Positions 21,571 through 34,712 of a DNA stretch of 64,000 bases are shown in pieces. The DNA comes from Kappaphycus alvarezii (taxonomy: Eukaryota > Rhodophyta > Florideophyceae > Gigartinales > Solieriaceae), in NCBI GenBank assembly GCA_002205965.3, contig NADL03000627.1, positions 62,001 through 126,000 on the forward strand. Direction: 5' to 3'. A program made the translations under genes and the position numbers. The notes under the pieces are model-generated. The model was not told the origin of the DNA and searched no databases. It was given only the letters and a program-made list of their open reading frames with translations. The first letter of the stretch is position 1, and the number at the start of each line of letters is the position of its first letter.

Positions 21571-22560
21571 TTAGCGGTTCACTGTCTCTCGACCTCCGCA
21601 CAGAAGCAACCGGGGACTCCACCTCATTAATGACGGTAACGTTAGATCCTTTACTAGTCTCCGACTTTTGTGCTTCTTCCCGCTTCTTCTTTGTCCAACA
21701 GTCGTCCTCACCGTGCCCATTCTTACCGCAGTAGGGACACTTTTTCGCCAGAAGTTCTTCCCGGTCCTTTTTCCAGCGGCTCCTCTCATCATGCCCGGCG
21801 TTCCCGCAATACCCGCATCGCGGAATATCACTCCCACCTAAAGAACTGGTCTGGATGCGCCCCGCCTTTCTGCCGATCTCCCCTGAGCTTGATCAACCTT
21901 TCTTAACTAGTAGGGATAGCTCGGCCAGCTGGGACGCCAATTCATCAATCTTATCCTCCGTTTGCTTTGCTTGAACATGTTTATCCTCTTCTCTCAGAAT
22001 AGGATCTCTTACGGAGACATTCTTTACAGAAGGAGGTGTCTGTGGTTGGCCAAAACGTTCGGTAGACATCTGATATTGGTTTAAGGATACAATAAATTCT
22101 GAGTACGAGGAAGGTGCATGTAGTACCACAAAAGACCTCAGTGGTTCTTCTACAACCGCGGTCTTGTTCAAAAAGAAGAACTTCTGATCTTCTGTGAAGC
22201 CGGCCGATTCATCAGTCTCATCAGCCTTTTTCACGAACGAAGCAAGATCGCCTCCCTAGAACTGGAGACTTAGAGCTTTCTCAAACGCGATGCGCGGATC
22301 TTCCTTGGGTTGATACTCCTTCCTGAGCGCTTCTCGGACCTTTTCGTACTCTATTCCTACCTAAATCAACTTTACATCTTCCATGAACGTTTTGTAAAAG
22401 AACTGAAACGCCTCTCCTCGGAGGTACTTGGTCAGAGAGCGAGCCTTCTATTCTTTAGATACCTCTTCTCTCACGACATTCTCGAAGTAGAACAAAAAGT
22501 AATCGATGTCTGTCACGGCAGACCCTTCAAACAGGATGGTGTTTGTTGGAATACTCGTAC
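21571..22560 (-). pseudogene. Gypsy gag with two zinc knuckles
   Basis: From about 22560 the minus strand reads as a retrotransposon gag core (DYFLFYFENVVREEVSKE, LTKYLRGEAFQFFYKTF, YEKVREALRKEYQP), with three in-frame stops before the open segment 22234-21893. A change of frame leads to two CCHC knuckles, CGYCGNAGHD and CPYCGKNGHGEDDC (about 21810-21700). Role: RNA binding and particle assembly. Confidence 0.7.
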
Positions 22561-22890
22561 GTGCAGGGGAAGAGATGGACTTTTATTCGCACGTACAGTA
22601 GCTCATGGAAGAGTCAAATTTAGGCAGCCAAGTCAGAAGCTAGTTTAATATTGACTAGCACCTTCCTTGACAGCACCTCCGGACAAAAGGATGGTGGCCA
22701 GTCGGAAGGCTCACTTCTTCTCAGGTTCCGAAACTCTCTAGCAGCCCTCGACAATCTTTCTCTACATAAAGGACACTCCAGAAGTCGTTCTAACTGACCG
22801 GAACAACAACAAAAAACCCAAGCAACTCTAACTTTCTGCAGTGTTCTCGCCCATATTGCATAGCGAAAGCACCCTCGACAAGAGTAACAA

Positions 22891-23118
22891 TGAAAGCGGT
22901 CTTTCCTGTCCGCTTCACTCAGCGATTTCCGACGCAGTAGAGTCAAATAAACAAGAAAATCACCTTGAGTCGCTTTTTTGCCTGCCTCCCCCTCCTCTTC
23001 CTTTCAAGTCCTGTCTCCCGTTCCCCGATATATGGGACAACGGTCAAAAGAACTGTTACAAACGAAAGGACCGGAAAAATGGTGAGCTCGAAGTGTACAT
23101 GTGTACGCGTAGAGCTCA
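22891..23118 (-). repeat. 5' LTR (matched part) of minus-strand Ty3/gypsy element
   Basis: Partner of 16645-16868 (see there). On the minus strand it ends ...GCTTTCA, then TTGTTACTCTTGTCG, a possible primer-binding site offset by one base. A short frame at 22946-22620 overlaps this end and is not convincing as a gene. Confidence 0.7.
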
Positions 23119-25048
23119 AAATTTATTCCCTCTTGAAAGACAGCTTCCTTTGTCTATTTTTTTGTCCTGTTTTAGCGAATTTCTTCATTTCGTAAAGTCT
23201 CTAATAATAGTAATAATACTTTTTTTCTTTGGTCTAGTCAGACATCAGTGGATGTGAGAGCCTGAGCCCGGCGGGAGACGGGGTTGGCCGAAAGTGGTAG
23301 AAGAAGGAACGAGAGGATCGTAAAGAGTTGTTGATACTAGTTGGTACCGGATGCGACGCGTCCAGTGGCGAAGAAGGAGGCAATTATTTCATGTGCTTTC
23401 CGAGTTCGTTTTCCTATTCCTCCATTAGTGTAGAAACCAAGAGGAAAGAATTTGGGGCGCATTGTGGCGCAGAATCCGGAGCAGAATGCCCTCGCCTGAG
23501 CCTCCGTTGGGAGGGTTGCACCCGCTGGGGTATTGCGTGTGATCTTAAGACAGCCCTTACTGTGTAGTGACTTACGACGAATACATCAATGCGCATGATT
23601 GGTGAAAGAACTCTAGATTGTCGATCATGGTATCCACTCCGCAGAAGTTCCGGGCGCGAGATTGGTTTCACAGAGAAAAGTGAATTCAAGCTTTGGGGTG
23701 AGCAAGACGGAAGGGTGTCGCAGAAGCGAGTAAAGTTTGCCTCGCAAATAATTTTGTCGTCTTAAGAAGCACTATATCGAGGCACACTGTGTTGCTTGTC
23801 TCCGAAGGGGTCCAAAAGGGGCAGGAAACGTACTATAGAGAGAACATATCCCTGGTATTCGACATGGCCACTGAGTATAGGGTTGCCGAGGCGAAGAAGG
23901 ATCATGTAAGTCCAGATCTCTGGGGCGACATGGATACAGTTGCGAGAATCCTGGGGTCCGAGAGACGGAGAGTTTGCAGGGAAATTTCGATATTTTTGGT
24001 TCCTTCCAACTGTTGGGCTGTGATTTCGCATTGGGTTTATGAAAAGGATTAATGTTGGAACCGGTTCTGGTAGATGGCAGTGACAAAATCGGATTGGGCG
24101 CCGTGATTGGGGCCGCTCGAGCGAAGGAGGGTGTGCAGAGCTTGGAGGTACAGTCAGTGGGAGTAGTTGAGTCTGAAGGAGTTAGTTGTGCGCTGTGCTG
24201 ATTGCCTTGGTGATTTCTTCATAGTCATTGAGCGGTATTAGCTCCCTCGTCAAACTGCAGGGGCAGCATAGAGAGCTGAGGTGTGTGGATGTGGAAATGA
24301 ATAAGAGATGTGTTAACCCTAGCCTGACCATTGGGATTAATAGTTTAACGTAGGGCCAAGAAAAGATCTCAATGTATCTTTGGGAATGCGCCTCGCAGTT
24401 TCACGGCAAATGTTGTTTATAAAGAAAGGATTTAATGCAACCGGGTTGCCCGAGAGGTACATTATCGACTGCATGTGCTTGCGCAGTGGCTGAGAAGATG
24501 AAAAGCTGTTTAAGGATCACGCTATTCGTGTAAAGCTTAGCAGATGTCTCTTGTGGCCTACCAACATTCTCAGACAGGAGTAATAGAGCCTTTTCCGGTG
24601 CCTATTGGTGAACCCAGGGTGTTCAAGACCCCAGTGGTGATGCTCTAGCATGGAAGCTGCGAAATTGGATGTCTCCGAACCACCATATTTCTGTCTTCAG
24701 CATATTTATGAACATGCAGAGGCGGCAGCCCCCCTTGCAGAAGTATCTAGCAGACTTGGAGCGTATTTAGACGAAAATATGATGTTTTCGTCGTGAGCAC
24801 AACAGTGGGAATTTTGGGGTTATTTTAATGCATGGAAGATGTGGTCGGTTATATCCACGAGGCTAATACATTATGCGTGAGCACAACATGCCTGCATTTT
24901 GTTGTGAGGGAAGGAACGGTGAATATAGCAAAGAATAAGTTGGTTCCAACTGCGTAGTGGTGAATGGCTAGAGAACTACCCTCATGTGTCCTGGTCGCAG
25001 AATGTGAGATGTAGAGTACCAGGTGAAGGCTTTAAAGGTGTCCCTATT
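23119..25048. other. Unassigned decayed sequence
   Basis: About 1.9 kb without a supportable gene. Short plus-strand stretches look protein-like (for example EFKLWGEQDGRVSQKRV near 23680 and NISLVFDMATEYRVAE near 23850), perhaps old transposase or retroelement debris, but no motif is decisive. Confidence 0.35.
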
Positions 25049-27870
25049 TTAATTGTACAAAATAGGCGGTTTGTAGAACGTGCTCGCAGATAAATTTAAG
25101 GACGCCTGAACGCTCCATTCGGGTAAAGGCGTTCTTAGGATATTTTTAAGGAGTAAAAGGTCGTCATCTCTCAGTACAATTGATTTTATCCGGAGGGCGC
25201 GAATTTTAGTATGGTTCATAGCCTTAACAGCGAGACGTAGTGCGAGCTCTATTTCAACATCAGGTTCTGAATGGCGAATAAAGCGGTAAATACGGCGTAA
25301 CGTATCATGATAACGTTCACCGTAACCAATAGAATTATGATTTTCAACTCCAGATAGGCTGATTTTGATTCCATTCGATTTTACCAAATCTTTCCACGCC
25401 TTGGAAACGAATTGACTACCTTGGTCCATTTTTATTCTATCAGTAAATCTAGTGTATATTGAAGCACTCAAGAAAAGAGTTCCAAATATATTCCGTACTT
25501 TGACTGTGTAGGAATCTAGCGTTACCAAAATGGGTTTGCGTATCCACGATATGAAGTACAGGGTTTTTGTCAAGAAACATAATATCAAGCGCCAACTTTT
25601 GATTTAATATGATTCCATTGGGCGTACTAACCTAGAATGATCTGGGTTTCGGTTCAAAGTGCTGACATGTACGGCACTGTTTAGATATCTTCGAAATCAA
25701 ATCTCGCGTCTCAGTTTTTGCTTCCTCTGGTCTAGCTCTGCTTATCAGATTGTATCGCTTTGAAGCAGACGGATGAAAAAGTGTAAATGGAGGCTCTTTA
25801 ATTTAGACTTTGTGAACAGGATTTTAGGAAAATCTCACACGACGTAAAGATGGCAGTGTTTTCGTGTGATTGGAATCACCCATCCATACCTTTTGGACAC
25901 AAGTAGGTTGCCAAATTTATCTGCAACAAGTCCAAACATGTTTAAAGCTTCCAGGCTAATCAAAAATGGAATTTTGGCATTAACTACATCGACGTGTAGC
26001 GGGATGAGAGCACCGTCAGGCGTTGGAATACTAATTACAATCTCTTTGATGCTTAAAAATATCCCATCGCCAAACTTGTAAGCAGTTGTCCCGTGCTTAC
26101 TCTTAATCTTAATCCCAGCAAGGTCACAATATGCCTTTGCTTTTGATTTTCCAATCACTGATTTTTGAGCACCAGTGTCGAGACACATTCCGTGGAATTT
26201 CTCTGAATTGGAGTGTTTTGGCAATTTGCTGCTTTTGACAGTTAAAATCTTATGTATCTTTTCGTAAGCATTCTGTATTTTTCCTTGGTTCCGTGGAAAA
26301 GAAACCAGTTTTATGTTATAGATGGAAGGCTTGTCGCCTTCCCTTACAGTTTGCCTTTCGTTAGGAGCACTTCGACTTGTTTGAGTACCCCTGGTTAAAT
26401 ATAATCTTCATCTAAAAACGGTTGGTCCTTAACTGAAATTTGCGAAAACAACTGTTCAGAGACATATGTTGAGTCATCGCTGTAAAAATTTCTATTTTCT
26501 GATTCTTCCATTTCATCATCACTGTTGACGTCTCCAAAAAAATCCTGACCAGGTAGTATTTCTTCATCAACTGATTGATCATCATGACCCAATTCCTGAC
26601 AGAGCTGAAAAAGTACACATTTCGTTGCCTTGGCCAGATTTTTAAATGAGTTTCTCTGATAGTATTAAACCTTTCGAGCAACATTCTCAGCCATTGATTG
26701 GCGATATTGAGAAATAATATGGCCCTTTTTACCATAACCCCAACAAAATCTATCATCACGACGTTTGTCTTTCCTGCTGTAAGCGTATTTGCTCCGTAAG
26801 TTACCATCGTGACCATTGACTTTGGTAGAACGCGGATCACCGCCGTATTGAGGTTGCCCAATATACAATGTGTCAGCAAGACGGCTACGTAGTGTAGGGT
26901 CTGCATCTGAGATTGACTTCATACGTTGGTTCCTCTCCTTGCCCGCATTGAGCGGCAGAAATAAGCTGGCTTTGAAATGATTTATAACTTAAGTCACCAG
27001 AATTGGCCCTGCTGCAAGGATCGCGACCCCAGGAGAATCCAATAACGGCGGACTGAAGATACTCAATCTTGTGCCTTTCTGCGCGACAGTGAGGTGGTGC
27101 TTGGTGAGTGAACTTAGAGATTTCCTCGTGGACTTTCTCGATAGCATCATTTACAGTACAAGTTAGAGAAATATACTGATTGACACGAATGTTGCGAATA
27201 TACGCAGCAATTCTGTTTTGCCTTGAGACTGAGTTATATTCGCTTTCCAGAGCTTTTAGAGATCCAGAATAATGCTCATACACACCTTCAACATTCGTTA
27301 AGCAGAATCTCTTCGCATTTCCTGTAAGGAGATGGTGGAGATACTTGAGCTTCTTTTCAGCATTGAGCATATAATCTTGGCAGGCATACTTGTATTCAGC
27401 TATAAACTCGTTCCAACATTCAGCTAGGCTTCCAGAAATTTCTTATTTTCTTCTTTGAAGCGCATGGGCATGTAGTGTGAGACCTTGTCTTCCGATGGTT
27501 CCGGGTGTTGGGTGGACACTGGAGTGGAACGTATCGGATTTGGTGCGAACCTAATCGGTGATCCGGTTGGTGACGAGAGAGAGTTGAAATATGAATCAAT
27601 TTGGTTTAATGCTTTGTTGAGGTCACCATTGCGGAGAATCGTTGACGCAAAGGTCTTTGAAAGGACAGCAGATTATTGGCGGACAATTGGCACATTGCGT
27701 TTCGCGAGAAACAAAATCAACTTGCGAATAATGGATGGATTACTCAGAATCTGTCCCGAGAAAGGCATTGGGATAGGGAAGTCCTCGAGTAACCGAGCCC
27801 TTAATTCATCACCAGCTAGGGAGCTATCCTCAACATAACCTTTGACGCAGTCCACAAGAGACTCTTGAAA
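25049..27870 (-). mobile_element. Ty1/copia-like retrotransposon fragment, decayed
   Basis: Minus-strand order, from high to low coordinate. Gag lies at 27870-26890 (LLTGNAKRFCLTNVEGVYE; SVSRQNRIAAYIRNIRVNQY). A damaged zinc knuckle with one Cys turned to Tyr follows (CWGYGKKGHIISQYRQ, about 26760). The aspartic protease is at 26224-25835 (MCLDTGAQKSVIGKSK). The integrase starts with His/Cys residues (FHPSASKRYNLI...CRTCQ) and has core motifs MDQGSQFVSKAWKDL and HNSIGYGERYH (25588-25049). Integrase comes before any RT, as in copia, and the RT/RNase H half is absent. No LTRs were found. Confidence 0.75.
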
Positions 27871-28190
27871 CTCTGTGTTCTGTCTAATACCTTAACGGAA
27901 AACCATATCAATATACCCTTGATTCAGGTGCAAATTAATGGTGATTTAATGCTTCGAAAATTTGGCCCTCTCTTGGTTTTTTTTGGAGCACAATATGTCC
28001 CTTTTGTGGATGGCCTGTTATTTTTTCACTTTTGCGTTTCCTTACACTGTAAATTTTTGATATTTTAGTTTTTTTCTCAATTTGTTTCCTTTTTTTCACT
28101 TTGTGTTTTTCAATTTTGAAGCAAGATTCACAATTAATTTGATAGTTCATTTTTACTCAGAACAAGATCGAATATCCAGATTAAATTTAA

Positions 28191-28935
28191 CTAAATGTAA
28201 TTTGAAATAACCCGTAAATGATTCTTCCCAGCCTTATGGCGCTGTAAATGTGAATAGCTCTCGAGACTCCTTTTGCACTCCTGACAGTACGGCGGATTTT
28301 TCTTATTCTGTAAGCGGTTCTTGTGGTTACGGCTCTGTAAATGATCAAAATAGGTCTTCGAGCCGTTGCAAGTAACCTTGCAAAGCTTACAAGTCCGCTT
28401 CCTTACAGCCACACGTGTAGAAGTAGCCTTAGCAACCCAAGCGCAATCAACCAATCGATGGTCAGCTTTGCGGCGCAGGCGTAGCGGAGCCCTAAAGGTA
28501 GGTCTGTAAGCACTGCCAGCCGTTAGGGAGTCTGTAAGATCAATTAATGAAACAAGACAACGTGGCACAGGTGGAAGTCCTGAAATCTGACCTTGACCTG
28601 AACCTGAATTCACACGTGTAGACCCTGAAAATGAACCTGAAACAGGGATGGACACCTGTCGTTATCTGATTGGCCGACAATGATGGACTACGATGGGTCT
28701 GCGACGGCGATTTTTGAATACCACGTGGAGGCTCCTGATTGGTCGGAGAAACAGCGACACATGACGAAACTGGAGTGACGCTAGTATTTTTGGTACTTAC
28801 AGTCTGGTCTGGGGTGATGCTGACAGAAGGTGAAAACTTACACAGGATTGATCGTGATTGCGATCTTTTTCTGGATTCGATGGGGCCAGGTGGGCTACGT
28901 GGCACCACGACCGAATTATTTCCGTTACTGGCCAT
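28191..28935 (-). CDS. Double U1/JAZ-type C2H2 zinc-finger protein, one frameshift
   Basis: Starts at the ATG complementary to 28933-28935 (MASNGNNSVVVPRSPPGP). It has a Ser/Pro/Thr-rich, probably disordered N-terminal half. Near 28660 the frame changes (one extra base, or two missing) and continues through PVSGSFSGSTRV to the C-terminal fingers CKLCKVTC...H...H and CQECKRSL...H...H. Spacing is C-x2-C-x12-H-x5-H twice with a 12-residue linker, the same build as 11059-11712. The composition of the two halves fits one protein. On the minus strand the stop is followed by an A-rich tract (28190-28060). Role unknown; RNA or DNA binding is implied by the fingers. Confidence 0.6.
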
Positions 28936-31229
28936 TGGATAGTGTTCAAAAATAATTAAAAAAATAAACGTATTTGTGAGTATTTGCCGGCTTACACGTG
29001 GCTTGAAACAACGCGGAAATAGGACAAATAGGTATATTTTCACTATCGAATAGCGAAGAGACTTACTTCTTCAATTCCCCGAAAATCGGTAAATCCGGAT
29101 TGTCGCGAAAATTCAAGTGACAAAAAGCAGATTGGCGGCGTTAGCGGCGAGCCTGAAGAAAACTGTAGACGTTTTTGCTTAGGGTAGAAAAGTTAGGTAG
29201 GTTAAAATAAAATTGCCTATGATGTTTTTACTTCAGTGCCCAAGGAGGCTAGGCCTTTTATAGCCAGTAGATGTCTTCGACTATCTCTAGCACATCTACT
29301 AACTACCTACTAGATTCCCTAGCGGATAGTCCTGCGGACGGCTCTAGTGGCCCTTACACTACAACAGTCTTAGCAGACATCGCTAACAGTACAACAGGAT
29401 AGAGAAAATATAGACTACGTCGGATAAAAATAGGAGTAAGGGCAAAAAAACTACACTACAGGACAGTAAATAGAACATAAATAAAGTATATGTATCCTGT
29501 ATTTCGAGGAAAGGGGCTCTTTGGTATGGAAGTAAAAGATGCTCCAGAGAAATGGTGCTATAGTAGAATCGGTAAGTTGTCGGTTGAAAGGTTTTTGACA
29601 GAGGTAGTGAATGCGAATAGTGTACAGTATGTCCAGTGGTCCTCCTGTATTCCTTCGGCCACTCCAGTCCTCCCAGCGGTGCTCCTGTACCCGGTAGTAC
29701 AGTACAGGCCCCTAAGCAGTACAGCCATCCCGGTACTGTACCTCCATTTACCCTAAGGTACTACTGTACTCTGCTGTATAGTATCGCGCCAGAAAAGTGC
29801 TGTGCTGCGAGTGGACACTGTACTGTGCAGCCCTTTTTCCCATAGGTGACCGTTTTCCGGCTATTGCCGCGTACCCCCCGGGATATTTTACCGTATTAAA
29901 AGTCGTATGAATGCTTGAATAACTGAAACAAAAAAGTTTGGATCTAATTTTAGGTTGTAGCATAGGTGGGGAATCTTTTAATGTGTTCAAAAACCTGAAC
30001 CGTTCAGGTAGTGGTTACACTAGAAAACTAAGGACATCTCCTGGTGACGGCTGAACCATCACCCACTCCAAAAAGGACAACGGGAGGACTAGAAGAAAAT
30101 TCCAATATCTAAATACGGGATCCAGACAGCCCGAAAAACTTCTAGTGTAAGCATGACAACTTATTGACGACGAAAACCAAGACGAAGAAAACTCCGGACA
30201 AACGAACTTGTCGACGGACTGACAGGGCTGCGCATACCACGTTCCTTCGGAGACTGTTTGAAAGACATTAGGTTGAAAAGCGATAGGAAACAGCGAACTT
30301 TGAAAATTCTGTTCGGGTGGAAACATAACCAAATATGTATGATAACTCTGCTGTTGTGACGGTCTCCTTGTGAAAGGTTAAGAGCGTTACGGCATTCTTC
30401 CGGAAAATTAGTACCACTAAACAGCTCCACAGTCCCAAAAAGTGGAGCGAGAGGAAACAATATTATACTGAAGAAGTTATCCGTGAAAAACTCAGAAGAT
30501 GACGCGAGCTTATTTCTTACCAAGTCTTGGACATCTTGGGGTATGGTAGCGTAACTAAAGATTTTATTACATGTGTTGATATTCCAGGAGGCGCTTCTGC
30601 ATCTTAAAGTAAATGAACCACAGTACGTGTAACCTTTAGTAATGCTAGATAATTACCAGCTTTGCAGGATATGTTGTCAATCTTTCTCTTTAACCGATCG
30701 GCTTTGGCCTGGAACTGATTCCTCGGCAGTGGCATACTGACTATCGAATAAGTCTCGAATCTTGATTGTCGTAAAACTTTCCGATCTTCACTAGAACTTA
30801 CCACGTACAATCAGAGTATCTGTCGGAATAGAAGTTATGGAAAGGAAACAATTTTATTTGAATGAGAAGGTGCCCAAAACTAGGATTTTTCCGCAATCCC
30901 TTACGATATTTTCGCTCTCCTAGTCCCTTCACTTCTTCCATCTTTTTTCTGGAAGAAAAGAAAGAAAGAAGATAAGAACGCCACAACTTGCTTCAAGGTG
31001 CTGAGAGCAAACACTGTCAGCAATTTTCAAGGCGGCGTTCACGTGTGTGTATCTACTTGGGCACAAAAAAAATGTACGAAAACATTACTTTAATTACAGT
31101 TTGCCGTGTCGGGCAAAGCAGTGTACTGTATTGTGATGTGCAGCATTAAACGGACTCAAATTTGATCAAAATGGTGCTGTACAGTTCTGGATAAAGACGG
31201 CGATATTAAGAGCCATTTGAGCTTATATA
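28936..31229. other. Intergenic, no gene supported; CAGTA motif cluster
   Basis: Short frames on both strands (for example 30523-30161 minus and 30986-30604 minus) show no motif. Between about 29620 and 29830 the motifs GTACAGTA, TACTGTAC and variants occur at least seven times. Confidence 0.45.
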
Positions 31230-31420
31230 AGCGGGAATCATCTATTTTGAAGAACCTGAGGACAACAGTTTTCTCTCATGGAAGAGACGAGTTGAATGCA
31301 AAACCAAAAAGTGAGGGCGGTGTTAAGTGCTTAGGGTGAGAGACTGACGACGGCGAATGAGATCGATCTGAAGAATTCGCCTATCCTCTATATAAAGACG
31401 GGCTTGTTTTCCAGGTGTTG
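31230..31420 (+). repeat. Dispersed repeat, copy A (inverted partner at 36688-36880)
   Basis: Matches the reverse complement of 36688-36880 over about 190 bp, including GAGTTGAATGCAAAACCAAA, GTGTTAAGTGCTTAGGGT and GCGGGAATCAT. In one frame copy B reads RESLYLEEPEDNRFPSW, so the repeat may be coding. It lies just upstream of the copia remnant at 31680-34620. Confidence 0.7.
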
Positions 31421-31679
31421 ATGTAGAGGGACCTGAGCATATTGTACTGATTACTGTTGCCAGTAAGACACCACTACAACACATCCTTTACCTCTACTGT
31501 ACAGTCCTAAAGTGACCTCATACGTACTATCATATTCGAAGAGGAACCCGTCAATGGACGGTACCGACCTCAGGTAATCTAAACTTATGAGCAGAGGAGG
31601 TCAGCTTGAAGAACTTTTGGGTGCAACCATCTCAAATCCTCCGAAGCTCACTAATAAAAAGGACAGTGAAATTTAGATA

Positions 31680-34612
31680 CTGAGAAAAATTGAGGAGATG
31701 GATGGAAATGGGTTACGCATTCGGACAAGTATTCGAGAAGTCTTAGGCTATTTTAAACGATCAGGTAATTTAATCTTTCTATCTTGCAATGCTCAAGCTG
31801 AAGAACTGTTTAATAAAATAGAGAAATCAGGAAGAATTAGAATTGTAATCAAACAAAAGAGACCCTTAATTGTGCGATATCCAAAATCATTGACACGATT
31901 GAAATAGATTCATCAACAGAAATGGTACATAGTGAAGTTGACCTTTTCACAGAAATTTACTCACACCAACGTACGGTAGACCATTGGAGAAAATTTCAGA
32001 GTTTTTAGTATGCTTTAACAAGGCAGTTGCATCCTATATGAATCAGACTTCTGCATTGGATGAGACTTCTAGCAGACAGTTCGCAATATTGATGCTCATA
32101 AATGCCAAACTCAGACCAGATACCATGCACTTACTTCTTTTTCGATTAATACTCATGTCGAGGCCGCTGAAGAATACGCGGTTGATCGGTTTAAATATGG
32201 CGAAATATTGCCTAGGCAATGTACCGAAAGTACTTGAAAAGATAGAGCCATTCAGTGCGGAAATTCTTTCGAACATTCAGGCGTTTTTAAACGAGTTCTC
32301 GCTACTAGAGCATGAGTTTTCCCCACTTTTAACTCTAAAGGATGTTTGGTAATGATCATCATAATTTATTGACCGAAAAAGAAACTCGGACTTTGATGCT
32401 GGGTGGAAAAACTGAGAGGACCGAGTCATTCGAAGAATATATCAAGAAAAAGACGGCAGAAAATCTTGCAATGAGTGTGGAGTAGTTGGACACTGGTTCA
32501 AAGATAGACCTGAATGTAACGAAAAGGCAATGAAGCACATAAAGCATAAAGTAAGAAAAAGAAACCTCCAACGCCACGAAACTTCCATCAAGAAGTGTTA
32601 TACCGGGTTTTCGTTAATGGGGTCATCTTACTCGAAAAAAAAGACCACCCATTCTAATACTGGACAAAGGAGATCCTCACTCGGTAGATGGGGTTGATTT
32701 TTCTATGTATATTTCTGATGCAATGATAACTTAGTTTCGGGCGAACCTCCAAAGGAGTCCTGAATGTGTGGGTGAGGCAATGTAGGTGCAAAAAAAGCCT
32801 GTAATATGCATGAGGACAATTGTGGTAGGGTATATAAACGGCAAACCTACTGCCATCCTAATAGGCCTTGTTGAAGGCTTGGCTCCAATTATTACTGGCT
32901 TCGAACTGAAATAGTATTAATACACCTGTAACATGTCTGATGTAACCTATTTTCGGCTCAAAAGGACCAAAGGTAGCGATATAAGAAATTCAGAACTTAC
33001 TCTGCTAAGGATGACAAGGTAAATCTGAGACTACGCATGGAATTTATGCCTAAATTGCATAACTGAATGAGTTCTATGCTTGCAGCAAATAACCGTCGGA
33101 GTGCCCTGTACGTCGTCAAACGACTTCACAGCTTAACTTATATCAGAGCTTTCAGAATGGTTTGAAAAAGTCAATATGGTATGTCAGATTTGTTCCCAGA
33201 ACTGAAGTCCTAAACATCTCAAAAGAATCTCAGTCAGTCATATTAATGATAAATTTAATAGTGAAATTCAAGCGGACTTCTTTATAGTTTACATTTGAGA
33301 TATAAAATATGAATTCTTCATCATTTGCGATACGAGGACTAATTAAATTTAGAGAATGATAGCAACTAAACGGGTTGAACAAACAATGCGATACATGTTA
33401 GAGCATATTTGGCTCTATCACCATAGTGCACCAAATTATTTTAGCTCAGATCCGTAGTTCACACAAGCTGCTATACGGAAGTTCATGAAAGCACACGGAA
33501 TAAAGATTTATGAAATACGGGCACTTCATCATTGGAAAACTGAAATTTAATACGGAACAATGGAATCTTTAAGTTAGTACTGGAAAAAAATCAGTATGGA
33601 GAATACCACCGCCTCTGCTACGTTGCCAGTGTCTCCAGCTTCTTTCATGACAAATATTTTACACAGTAGCTCCGTATTAAGCTCTTACAGAACACACAGA
33701 TACAAATGAGACATACAGGATACAGGGTAGCGACCAGCTCAGTCGGGCACATTTGGAAGGAACACCAGACTTGATGAACCAGAAAGCGCTCACAGAGGAG
33801 GTAAGTAGCTTGGTGCGTACCAAGAAATTTAGGAAGCAATGGTACCGAACAATACAAACACAGTGACTTCACACGTCGTCTATAATTTCAAAGCAAAGGA
33901 GGGATGTACTAAAATACTCAAAGCCAGATTATGCCCTCATGTAAATAGGGAACAGGGGGCGCGGAAGGATTAGATATATAGATTAGACGTATAAAATTTT
34001 CTATTATACGTATTATGCTATCAATCTCATGCGCTCTTGGATTCAGCGTCGGATGTGAGGACATCAAGCGAGCCTATTTACAGAGCGTTCCAATATAGAG
34101 AGAGCATAAAGTTCAACCCCCACGAGAATTTTCTATTCGCCAACTTTTAATATGGAAATTATTAAAATTGCCGTATGGCATCAGTGAGGCCGGTCGAAAA
34201 TAGGCAAAGACATTAGAGTGTTGGTTGCTATGAGAGGCTAAATTTGAGCGAGCGTTTTCGGTGAGCCAACTATAAGTGAGAAGGCGATTGGACGGAAGAA
34301 ACTCGCTGCTCATATCTAAGCTAACCGATGAACTGCTAGTAGCCGGAAATGAGACGGAAATACACAGGTTCAAAGATGAGATTGGCGAAAGGTTCACTAT
34401 TAGCAAGATTGTTACCTCAAGAGAAGTTAAATTTAATGCAACTTTTTGCAATCATATTTGGCGATAATGGTGACCGAATTATTTGCATGAAAGAATACAG
34501 GTCGGGAATCCGTTTTATTCCGATAAGCAAGGGAGGTTACGCCAACTCGAACGACAAAGTCACCGAGAAGGGAAGAGCATCATGCAGAAGATTGGCTGGA
34601 CAACTGGTGTAG
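31680..34612 (+). mobile_element. Ty1/copia-like remnant, heavily decayed
   Basis: Plus-strand traces appear in copia order. Gag-like frames lie at 31698-31907 and 31984-32352, with a zinc knuckle near 32475 (CNECGVVGHWFKDRPEC). A corrupted protease follows near 32655 (PILILDKGDPHSVDGV, in place of LDTGA). Integrase-like debris occurs near 33430-33540 (AAIRKFMKAHGIKIYEI). RT traces are at 34040-34440 (DIKRAYLQS; LLIWKLLKLPYGISEAGR; LTDELLVAGNETEIHRFKDE, where the YVDD box has decayed). Stops are frequent in every frame. It resembles the same lineage as 25049-27870 in gag and protease style. Confidence 0.6.
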
Positions 34613-34620
34613 TTAATGTA

Positions 34621-34648
34621 GCGCAATGCGCAATGCGCAGTGCGCAGT
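34621..34648. repeat. 7-bp tandem repeat (GCGCAAT/GCGCAGT x4)
   Basis: Four consecutive 7-bp units, two GCGCAAT then two GCGCAGT, immediately after the copia remnant. Confidence 0.8.
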
Positions 34649-34712
34649 TATTATCGTCTAGGTACGGAGTAGCGTCAGGCAATGAGAAAACCAACACGCA
34701 CACACAAAGACT

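Larger units (their letters stand above)
16645..23118 (-). mobile_element. Ty3/gypsy LTR retrotransposon, decayed
   Basis: Between two matching terminal repeats lie, in minus-strand order, gag with two zinc knuckles, protease, reverse transcriptase, RNase H and integrase (PR-RT-RH-IN, the Ty3/gypsy order). At least five changes of frame occur along pol, each equivalent to one missing base, plus three in-frame stops in gag. Roughly 10% LTR divergence points to an old insertion. About 740 bp of pyrimidine-rich sequence separates the integrase end (17605) from the repeat at 16645-16868. Confidence 0.85.
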
